In this document: piece by piece, positions 57,894 to 64,000 of the stretch
Position numbering within the stretch: position 1 is the first letter of the stretch
How the letters are laid out: each line of letters starts with the position of its first letter
NCBI RefSeq assembly: GCF_052076145.1
Contig: NZ_CP197246.1
Location: 6,448,001-6,512,000 of the forward strand
Source of the DNA: Kitasatospora sp052076145
Lineage (GTDB): Bacteria; Actinomycetota; Actinomycetes; Streptomycetales; Streptomycetaceae
Length of the DNA: 64,000 nucleotides
Direction: 5' to 3'
Notes under the pieces: generated by a model
Databases searched by the model: none
What the model was told of the DNA's origin: nothing
What the model saw: only the letters and a program-made list of their open reading frames with translations
Made by a program: the position numbers and the translations under genes

Positions 57894-58483
57894 CCTCCAC
57901 CGGCGGCGGGACACGACGCCCCACGCTGGTCGCCGTCAGCGGCCCGCCCGGGGCGGGCAAGACGACCCTGGCGCACGCCCTGGCCGACGCGCTCGGTTGG
58001 CCGGCGGTCTGTCGCGACGAGATCAAGGAGCGGATGGCCGCCGCCGGTGCCGATCCCGCCGAACACCTGGACCTGGAGACGCTGGAGGAGTTCTTCCGCA
58101 CCATCGGCGAGCTCCTGAAGTCGGGAACGAGCCTGGTGGCGGAGACGGCGTTCCAGGACCGCCTGTGGCGTCCGGGCCTGGAGCCGCTGGCAGGCCTGGC
58201 CGGCATCCGCGTCGTGCGCTGCGTCGTCGATCCTGAACTCGCCCGCGTACGCATCAGCCGCCGGGCGGCCGAAGTGCCCTCCCGTGCCGTTCATGCGGAC
58301 GCCGATCTCCTGCGCCGCATCGCGGAGGGCGAGCAGCCGATCGAGTCATGGGCCCCGATCGCGCTCGACGTCCCCTGCCTGGTGGTGGACACCACACAGG
58401 GCTGGAAACCGTCCCTGGACCGGATCGTCGAGTTCGCCACGCGCGACCTCGACCCCCAGTCGTCCTGCCCCGCTCGTGGGTGA
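57890..58483 (+). CDS. P-loop AAA/zeta-like kinase
   Basis: A 197-residue nucleotide-binding protein. Walker A SGPPGAGKTTLA lies at about 17-28, DEIKERMA follows, a Walker-B-like segment is SLVAETAFQ, and an Arg-rich lid is ARVRISRRAAEVPSR. The layout is that of small-molecule or nucleoside kinases (CPT, zeta-toxin, adenylylsulfate-kinase superfamily). No ATG or GTG exists before the P-loop, so TTG 57890 is the likely start, overlapping the TmrB-like stop by four bases. Coupled translation suggests a joint function. Confidence 0.82.
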   Translation: MTSTGGGTRRPTLVAVSGPPGAGKTTLAHALADALGWPAVCRDEIKERMAAAGADPAEHLDLETLEEFFRTIGELLKSGTSLVAETAFQDRLWRPGLEPLAGLAGIRVVRCVVDPELARVRISRRAAEVPSRAVHADADLLRRIAEGEQPIESWAPIALDVPCLVVDTTQGWKPSLDRIVEFATRDLDPQSSCPARG

Positions 58484-58651
58484 AGTCGTCAAGACTGCTG
58501 TCCGGTAAGGCAGTTCACTTATCGACTGATGCTGTCACAGCCCTTGCCATGCCCATGGCAGTCGGTAATCCTGTACTGCCACCTTCGAAGCCGCCCACAC
58601 GGCTCGGGCTGGCGCGTGAGCATCCTGATCGTCCCCCACATAGGAGCCACC

Positions 58652-59368
58652 ATGCGCAGATTCCTGATACGCGTCGTCACCCTCGCGGCAACGGCGACCG
58701 CCCTCGCCGTCCCCGCCGCGCCGACCACGGCGGCCGCCGCACAGGGACTGTCGTTCCGCCCCCTGCACTACAACACCAACGGCTACAACTGGGGCGGCTA
58801 CGCCGCCACGGGCAGCGGATTCACCTCCGTCTCGGCGACCTGGACCGAGGCGAAGGCGACCTGCAACTCCAGCAACGACCTCTACGCCCCCTGGGTCGGC
58901 ATCGACGGGTACGGCTCGTCCAGCGTGGAGCAGACCGGGGTCGCGACCGACTGCTCCAGCGGCAGCCCCGTGCACCAGGCCTGGTACGAGATGTACCCGG
59001 CGGCCCCCGTCTACCTGAGCACCAGCTCGTACCCGGTGGCGGCCGGCAACGTCATCACCGCCTCGGTGACCTACGCCGGGAGCAACAAGTACACCCTGAA
59101 GCTGACCAACTCCTCGCGGGGCTGGACCTACACCACCAGCAAGACGCTCTCCGCGAGCCGCGCCAGCGCCGAGGTCATCATCGAGTCGCCGACCGGGGCC
59201 TACCCCAACTTCGGCACCCTGAACTTCAGCTCGGCCACCGTCAACGGCAAGTCCCTCGGATCCTTCGGCCCGGTCGCGCTCGACCCGTCCAACGGCGCCT
59301 ACGAGGCCCGCACCAGCGCGCTCGGTTCCGGCGGCACCAGCTTCAGCGACACGTTCCTGCGGGAGTAA
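58652..59368 (+). CDS. Secreted glutamic endopeptidase, family G1 (eqolisin)
   Basis: A 238-residue precursor. Signal peptide about 1-30 (TLAATATALAVPAAPTTAAA). The G1 fold begins with NWGGYAATGSGFTSVSATWT. The catalytic Gln is Q94 in WVGIDGYGSSSVEQTG, and the catalytic Glu is E174 or E178 in SAEVIIESP. Two Cys (71 and 101) may pair. G1 peptidases are acid proteases best known from fungi, with scattered bacterial members. ATG 58652 follows TAGGAG at 7-8 bp. A 16-bp terminator stem ends the transcript. Confidence 0.92.
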   Translation: MRRFLIRVVTLAATATALAVPAAPTTAAAAQGLSFRPLHYNTNGYNWGGYAATGSGFTSVSATWTEAKATCNSSNDLYAPWVGIDGYGSSSVEQTGVATDCSSGSPVHQAWYEMYPAAPVYLSTSSYPVAAGNVITASVTYAGSNKYTLKLTNSSRGWTYTTSKTLSASRASAEVIIESPTGAYPNFGTLNFSSATVNGKSLGSFGPVALDPSNGAYEARTSALGSGGTSFSDTFLRE

Positions 59369-59386
59369 CCGCACCCCCGCGCCACT

Positions 59387-59421
59387 CGCTCAGCCCGTCA
59401 ACTCGGTTGGCGGGCTGAGCG
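59387..59421. terminator. Bidirectional terminator after the G1 peptidase gene
   Basis: Bases 59387-59402 pair with 59406-59421 (16 bp, one G-U) around a TCG loop. It lies between the peptidase gene and the broken HAD gene, which converge. Confidence 0.8.
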
Positions 59422-59439
59422 TTCGGGGGTGAGAGCCGG

Positions 59440-59964
59440 TCAGGCACTCCTGCGTAGTAGCTGGTCGGGGAGGTCGGTGAGCCGTTCGATCCGGAGCACC
59501 GACTCGTCCGCCGTCGGCGATGGTCCACCGGTGACGAAGTCGATGCCGCGGTCCAGCCAGACGCCGGTGAGCCCGGCGCGGGCGGCTGCGTTCACATCGC
59601 TCTCCAGCATGTCTCCCACGTTGACCGCCTGCGCGGGGTCCGTCCGCATCCACCGGCACGCGGCGGCGTAGGCGGCGGGCTTGGCCGCACCGAGCTCGGT
59701 CGGGGTCAGGACGGCTTCGAAGTACTCGAGGAGGCTGAAGCGGGCGAGCTTGGCGCGCTGCTGCCCGGGGTCCCCGTTGGTGACCCTGCGACGGTGGTGC
59801 TCGGCGAAGGAGCACTCACCGGCCAGGTACTCCCGCATGTGGCGCGCCTCCAGCGTCCACCACAAGGTCACCAGCCCCTCCGGCGGATCCGTCGCGTTCG
59901 GCGCGGCCTGGACGATCTGGCCGATCGTCTCCATGACCGCGCTTCGATGATCGACCAGGGTGCC
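59440..59964 (-). pseudogene. HAD-superfamily hydrolase, 5' end lost at the catalytic motif
   Basis: From 59964 downward the frame reads GTLVDHRSAVMETIGQIV and continues through a HAD cap, motif III Lys (GAAKPAAY) and motif IV (VNVGDMLESDVNAA). A normal gene would read DLDGTLVD. Here the residues just before GTL are SPIRH, so the DxD nucleophile motif is gone and no start codon lies upstream in frame. The only possible start, ATG 59934, would make a 164-residue protein without motif I. Homology stops abruptly at about 59964, which looks like a rearrangement junction. Confidence 0.75.
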
Positions 59965-60091
59965 GTGTCGAATCGGGGAATTTGCGTCCAGCGCGTTGCC
60001 AGCACCACGCCGGCCGTCGCACCGGGGGCAGGCATCCCCATTAGCCTGCGCGTTTCACTTGGGGTTGGGACCGAATCATGGCCGGGAACGC

Positions 60092-60162
60092 GAAAGTGTC
60101 TTCTGAGCTGGGACGATGAGACCTGCCTGAGGTCTCCGTCGTTCCAGCAGGAAGGCACTTTC
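60092..60162. repeat. 71-bp imperfect inverted repeat, IS-end or MITE-like
   Basis: The left arm starts GAAAGTGTCTTCTGAGCTGG and the right arm ends CCAGCAGGAAGGCACTTTC. After small gaps about 26 of 32 positions pair, around a short centre (TGCCTGA). It is the main feature of the 366-base gap between the broken HAD gene and the P450 gene; no transposase frame is present. It could be a transposon remnant or, transcribed from the P450 side, a terminator. The rest of the gap shows only frames without start or ribosome site. Confidence 0.55.
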
Positions 60163-60330
60163 TGCGTGTACACCAGTTGCTCCCGCCCAAGTTTGCGTCA
60201 ATGGCGGCGAGGCGATCCGGGACCTCGTCGTGCTGCGCGACCGGAGTGACGAAGCGACTGCGGGACAGGGCTGGTTCTCTCGCCGTCCGGGTCAGCGGGG
60301 TCCGAGGGTTTGAGGGCTGTGGTGCTGGGG

Positions 60331-61614
60331 CTACCAGCCGGCGTTGAGATGCAGGGGGGCCCGCAGTGCGGTGTTGCGGGGCCAGGTTCCGGGGTGTGCG
60401 GTGTCCGGGTCGGTGAGGGTGAGACTGGGGCAGGCGTCGGCGAGGGCGGCAAGGGCGTGCTGGGCGAGATGGCGGGTGTAGGGGGCCCCGGGGCAGTAGT
60501 GGATACCGGCACCGAAGGCGACGGTGGGTGGCTGATCCGGACGCTGGGGATCGTAGGTGTCGGCGTCGGTGAGGTCGTGGCGTTCGTCGCGCCCGGCTGA
60601 GGCGAGCAGGAGCAGGAGGCGGGCTCCTGCGGGGATGGGTGTGCCGGACAGTCGGGTGTCGCGGGTGGTGTTGCGCAGCCAGCCGGCCAGGGGCGGGTCG
60701 TGGCGGAGGGTTTCGTCGAGGGCCTGGTGGAGGCGGTCTGCCTGGTGGAGGTGGTGAAGGGTGTCGGTGGCGAGGAGGCGGTAGAGGGTGTTGGTGAGGA
60801 GGCGGGGGACGATCTCGGCGTTGGTGATGAGGACTTCCATCAGGGTGGAGGCGACCTCGTGGGTGGTGAAGCGGTGGCCGTCGGTGTCCTGGTGGGTGAG
60901 CCATCCGGAGACGAGGTCCTCGCCCGGTGCGTGGGCGCGTTGTTCGGTGAGGGTGTGGCAGTAGGTGAACAGGGTGTTCAGGGCGTGGGCGGCGGCGGTC
61001 TGCCTGGCGTTGTCGACGCGGCCCCAGACGAGTTCTGACAGTGCGGCTGCCTGGTAGGTGATAGCCGGCTGGTCCCGGGGCGGGATGGCGGCCAGGCGGC
61101 CGAGGGCGGCGGTGGCGAGGGGGCGTGCCCAGTGGTTGACGAGGTCCCCCGTGTGGGTGGTGCGGGCGGCGAACTGCCGGGCTGCGCGGCGGGTCTCCTC
61201 CCGCATGAGGGCGTCCAGTTGCTGCACTCGGCGTTCGGTGGCGGGAAAGGCGGCGGTCATCTGGCGGCGGAACCGGGCGTGGTGCGGCGGGTCCAGGGAG
61301 GACAGGACCGGTACGGCGTCGCTGTGTTCGAGGATCGTCTGCGCCCGGGGGCAGAGCGGGTGCAGGGGGACGTAGCCGAGGGCGGTGGAGAAGGTGCCGT
61401 CGGCGTCCCGCAGGACGGCGTCGATGTCGCTGTGTCGGGAGATGACCCATACGTCGAGCAGTGGGTCGTGGTAGACGGGGTGGTCGGCGCGTAGGTGGGC
61501 GTAGAGGGGGCCGGGTTCGCCGGCCCCGTGGGTGGTGATGGCGCCGGGCGTCACGGCCGGACAGTCGGGCAGGGCTTCGCAGGTGCGGGAGGTTGTCAGC
61601 TCGGTGGCCGTCAC
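60331..61614 (-). CDS. Cytochrome P450 with non-canonical I-helix
   Basis: A 427-residue soluble bacterial P450. The heme ligand is Cys374 in FGAGIHYCPG, and the K-helix ExxR is ETLR (301-304). In the I-helix the usual AGxET reads TNAEI (about 264-268): the Glu is kept but the proton-relay Thr is Ile. Such changes occur in P450s with unusual chemistry or carrier-bound substrates. GTG 61614 is the start, 36 bp after the two-domain methyltransferase stop, so they form one transcript. No ferredoxin gene is adjacent. Probably a tailoring oxygenase of a small-molecule pathway. Confidence 0.92.
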   Translation of the reverse strand: MTATELTTSRTCEALPDCPAVTPGAITTHGAGEPGPLYAHLRADHPVYHDPLLDVWVISRHSDIDAVLRDADGTFSTALGYVPLHPLCPRAQTILEHSDAVPVLSSLDPPHHARFRRQMTAAFPATERRVQQLDALMREETRRAARQFAARTTHTGDLVNHWARPLATAALGRLAAIPPRDQPAITYQAAALSELVWGRVDNARQTAAAHALNTLFTYCHTLTEQRAHAPGEDLVSGWLTHQDTDGHRFTTHEVASTLMEVLITNAEIVPRLLTNTLYRLLATDTLHHLHQADRLHQALDETLRHDPPLAGWLRNTTRDTRLSGTPIPAGARLLLLLASAGRDERHDLTDADTYDPQRPDQPPTVAFGAGIHYCPGAPYTRHLAQHALAALADACPSLTLTDPDTAHPGTWPRNTALRAPLHLNAGW

Positions 61615-61650
61615 GGCGTCAGGTCTTTCCGTCTTTCGGGTGAACCGGGT

Positions 61651-63162
61651 TCAGTGGTCGGCGAAGGGGGTGGGGCGGGCGATGAGCAGCACGGCGTCGT
61701 CGTTGAAGCGGTCGGCGCCGTCGGCGAAGTGGGCGCGCAGGGTGGGCAGCAGGGCCTCCCGCAGTTCCGCGAGGCGGGGGTGGCCGGTGTTCCAGAAGTC
61801 GGCCAGTACGGTGGCGGCGGCCTGGGCCTTGGCCTCGGGGCCGGGTTCGGGGAAGACCACGTCGACGCGGGCGCGGGTGAAGGCGATGTCGCCGAAACCG
61901 CGTTCGGCGAGTACCCGGGCGGCCTGGGCGAGGAGGTGGCCCTGGTGGTCCTGGGCTTCGCCGATGAGTGGGGCGCAGGTGCGGTTCCACAGGGCGATGA
62001 GCTCGTTGTCGGGAGCGCCCTGGACGATGATCACCCTGGCTGCGGGGTGGGTGCGGTCGACCGCGCGGGCCAGCTCGGCGACGGCCTGGTCGGGGTCGTC
62101 GGTGTAGTGCAGCACCCAGGTGGCCAGAGTTGCGTCGAACTCGGCGTCTCCCACCGGCAGTTGTTCGGCACATCCGGGCAGCACGGTGACGCCTCGGGCG
62201 GTCAGCGGGCGCATGCTCTCCTCGCGTGCCGCGTGTGGCTCGATAGTGGTGATCTTCCCGAGCTGTGCGGCGATCTCGCGGACGACCGCGCCGGTGCCAC
62301 CGCCGACGTCGAGGACCCTGTCGTTGCCGGTGAGCGCGGCGAGGACCGGGGTGATGTCGTGGCGTTCGAAGCGGGCTTCCATGCCCAGCCAGCCGTGCTG
62401 GTTCAGCTCGTGGGGCCCTCGGTAGGTCTCGGGCAGCGGGTACGGGCCGACGAGCGCGTGCGCTGGCACGGCCGGACCGCCGGGCTTGATCGCGTAGAGG
62501 AACAGGTGCTCCTCGGCGCCCATGCCGGGGAAGTCGGGGTGGAAGACGCTGAGCTGCTCGTGGACGATGTGGAGGCCGGCCTCGCGCAGCAGTCGTCCGT
62601 AGGTTTCGGCGGGGTAGCTGGTGGCGCGGATGATCTGGCCCATCCACTGGATCTCCTCGTCCTCGGCGTCGAAGGGGACCGTGGAGAACACGAAGATCCC
62701 GCCGGGCGTGAGCCAGTCGGCGATCCGGACGAGGGTGGTGTCCAGGTCCGCGCGGGGCATCTGAAGCAGCGGGAAGAACGCCGTGATCGCGTCCCACCGG
62801 CCCGGGGTGTCGGGCAGGGCGCGCACGTCGGCCAGTTCGAACAGCGCGGCGGGTACCTGGGCGCGGGCGAGGTCGACCATGGTGGCGGACACGTCGTAGC
62901 CGGTCACCTCGTGCCCGGCGGCGGCGATCCGCTCGGCGGTGGGCCGCCCGGTACCGGAGCCGATGTCCAGCACCTTCGCCCGTGCGGGCAGCCGGGCCAG
63001 CAGCCAGTCGATCGCCGCCAGTTGCTCGGGCAGGTGGGCGTAGGTGTCCTCGTACACCTTGCCGAGCACGTCGAAGGGGCGGGCGGCCGTCTCGGCCGTC
63101 CCATCGTGCCGGGCGGTGACGGCGGTGACGGCGGTGGCGGCGGTGGCGGAATCGGTGGTCAT
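61651..63162 (-). CDS. Two-domain SAM-dependent methyltransferase
   Basis: A 503-residue fusion of two class I methyltransferases. Domain 1 (about 30-230) has SAM loop KVLDIGSGTGRP, YDVSATMVDLAR and motif FFPLLQMPR. Domain 2 (about 255-500) has RVLDVGGGTGAVVREI, TIEPHAAR and TLATWVLHYTDDPDQAV. Both look active, so it may methylate two positions or two intermediates. The N-terminal 25 residues are low-complexity Thr/Ala from a GGCGGTGAC-type microsatellite. ATG 63162 has GAGGAG upstream; an ATG six codons earlier is possible. First gene of the operon with the P450, divergent from a third methyltransferase. Confidence 0.9.
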   Translation of the reverse strand: MTTDSATAATAVTAVTARHDGTAETAARPFDVLGKVYEDTYAHLPEQLAAIDWLLARLPARAKVLDIGSGTGRPTAERIAAAGHEVTGYDVSATMVDLARAQVPAALFELADVRALPDTPGRWDAITAFFPLLQMPRADLDTTLVRIADWLTPGGIFVFSTVPFDAEDEEIQWMGQIIRATSYPAETYGRLLREAGLHIVHEQLSVFHPDFPGMGAEEHLFLYAIKPGGPAVPAHALVGPYPLPETYRGPHELNQHGWLGMEARFERHDITPVLAALTGNDRVLDVGGGTGAVVREIAAQLGKITTIEPHAAREESMRPLTARGVTVLPGCAEQLPVGDAEFDATLATWVLHYTDDPDQAVAELARAVDRTHPAARVIIVQGAPDNELIALWNRTCAPLIGEAQDHQGHLLAQAARVLAERGFGDIAFTRARVDVVFPEPGPEAKAQAAATVLADFWNTGHPRLAELREALLPTLRAHFADGADRFNDDAVLLIARPTPFADH

Positions 63163-63222
63163 CGTGTGGGCGCTCCTCATGACTTGGGGTTTCGGGATGG
63201 TGATCAACAACACCGGCGAGAC

Positions 63223-63251
63223 ACTACACTGCGGAGTCGATCAAGTACCAA
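63223..63251 (-). promoter_or_regulatory. Candidate promoter for the methyltransferase-P450 operon
   Basis: On the minus strand TTGGTA (63251-63246), 17 bp, then TGTAGT (63228-63223) resembles a sigma-70 promoter. It lies 61 bp upstream of the two-domain methyltransferase start within the divergent gap. On the plus strand the same bases include TACACT (63225-63230), a possible -10 box for the divergent gene. Confidence 0.4.
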
Positions 63252-63304
63252 GCGTTACGGCCCGTAGGGCAAACCTTTCTTCTATTCCGGAAGTTGCACC
63301 TCAT

Positions 63305-64000
63305 ATGACAAGCACCATCGACGTCGGCCATGCCGCGTACTTCGCCTTCCGCGACCGGCTCCTTGGCGACCTGCGCACCACGATCCTGACCGACGAGCAA
63401 CTGTGCGAGGCCGGACGACTCATCTACGGCGACCCGAACGGGTTGTCCTTGTACGGCATCGCCGCCCCCGACATGGCGGCCAAGCGGATCACCCTGCTGG
63501 GCCGCACCGTCATCGAATGCTCCATCGACGCCTACACCGCACCGGTCGCCGACGCCCTCGCCCAACTCCAGGCCGGCACCGAACCCGAGGGTCCCGACCC
63601 GGACAACCCGCTGATCGTGGACCTGTTCTGCGGCTCCGGGAACTTCGGCTACCACCTCGGACAGCGCCTCACTCGCCCCGTCCACGCCTCCGAACTCGAT
63701 CCCGCCGTCTACGGCACCACCCGCAACAACCTCGACCGCATCGGCTCGGCGATCACCCTGCAGCTGACCGACTACCGGCACCTGCTCGGCCAACTCCCCG
63801 CCCGCAGCACCCACGACACGTACGTCGTCGAACCGCCCTGGGGCCCCGCCTTCACCGCCGACGGCCTCGACCTCACCCGCACCTCACCCCCGGTGCCCGA
63901 GATCCTCGACGACATCCGCCGCTCCCGCGATGGCCTGTCCTGCCACATCGCCATCAAAACCAACGACCAGATCGCCCACGACTCCCTGACCCGCTCCTTC
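63305..64000 (+). CDS. Class I SAM-dependent methyltransferase, cut by the window end
   Basis: The first 232 residues are visible. A helical N-terminal part (about 1-95) precedes a SAM-binding core: motif I IVDLFCGSGNFGYHL (about 102-116), ASELDPAVYG, and motif IV VVEPPWGPAF (about 177-186). The PPW form of motif IV is typical of methyltransferases acting on planar amino groups in nucleic acids, but small-molecule enzymes also have it. It could tailor the same product as its divergent neighbour or act as an RNA-methylating resistance enzyme. ATG 63305 has GGAAG about 14 bp upstream. Confidence 0.83.
   Translation, partial: MTSTIDVGHAAYFAFRDRLLGDLRTTILTDEQLCEAGRLIYGDPNGLSLYGIAAPDMAAKRITLLGRTVIECSIDAYTAPVADALAQLQAGTEPEGPDPDNPLIVDLFCGSGNFGYHLGQRLTRPVHASELDPAVYGTTRNNLDRIGSAITLQLTDYRHLLGQLPARSTHDTYVVEPPWGPAFTADGLDLTRTSPPVPEILDDIRRSRDGLSCHIAIKTNDQIAHDSLTRSF

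Noticed and set aside
60041..61450. 469-codon Pro/Arg/His-rich minus-strand frame
   Set aside because: Out-of-frame shadow of the P450 gene with no recognisable motif.
61495..63267. 590-codon plus-strand Gly/Val-rich frame
   Set aside because: Antisense shadow of the two-domain methyltransferase gene.
1..64000. CRISPR array, prophage or complete insertion sequence
   Set aside because: No regularly spaced repeats, phage structural genes or transposase were seen.

Overview
The window is very GC-rich actinomycete chromosome. Gene order, codon bias and family content (IF3 with a long acidic tail, DUF2510, DUF1844 beside infC, ECF41, several NarL-type two-component pairs) place it in the Streptomycetaceae. 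As remembered, the GH46 chitosanase is very close to the Kitasatospora sp. N174 enzyme, so Kitasatospora or a close Streptomyces relative is the best guess (inference; no database was consulted).

Left part (1-17,951) is conserved core. It starts with a cut 5'-3' exonuclease gene, a zinc/cobalt-type CDF exporter and a C26 amidotransferase. Next come a catalytically degraded SDR, a DUF2510 surface protein, a PLP racemase-fold enzyme and an SseB-like protein. The translation block infC-rpmI-rplT, a TrmH methyltransferase, a PAS histidine kinase and pheS-pheT follow. A YtrA-type GntR/ABC/permease operon ends it. RNA-level control is prominent here: a 51-codon leader frame ends in the loop of a terminator before infC, infC itself starts with AUC, and paired hairpins precede rpmI and pheS.

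Middle part (18,000-44,000) is a mosaic of small accessory operons. It holds the chitosanase behind a perfect palindrome, a secreted phospholipase-D-like protein, a stand-alone condensation-domain enzyme facing a cupin, hydroxybutyryl-CoA dehydrogenase, PanE-like reductase, a TetR/NTF2/TfoX operon, and a TIGR03364 oxidoreductase. Further on are an arylamine N-acetyltransferase, a chloramphenicol-phosphotransferase-type kinase, an ECF41 sigma/oxidoreductase operon with a recognisable ECF41 promoter, several methyltransferases, an orphan FabF-like synthase and two MarR regulators with palindromic sites.

Right part (44,000-59,400) carries two NarL-type two-component systems. One is preceded by two copies of a TCTGCC-N4-GGCAGA palindrome 41 bp apart, shared with a divergent secreted protein. 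There is also an abnormal tRNA-like sequence, followed by a resistance-flavoured group (APH-like kinase, MFS exporter, LysR, TmrB-like ATPase, second P-loop kinase) and a secreted G1 glutamic peptidase.

The far right (59,440-64,000) looks like the edge of an inserted or rearranged segment. A HAD hydrolase gene is broken exactly at its catalytic Asp motif and followed by a 71-bp imperfect inverted repeat. Beyond it lie a cytochrome P450 with a non-canonical I-helix, a two-domain methyltransferase and a divergent third methyltransferase that runs off the window. This last group is the best candidate for an undescribed small-molecule pathway.
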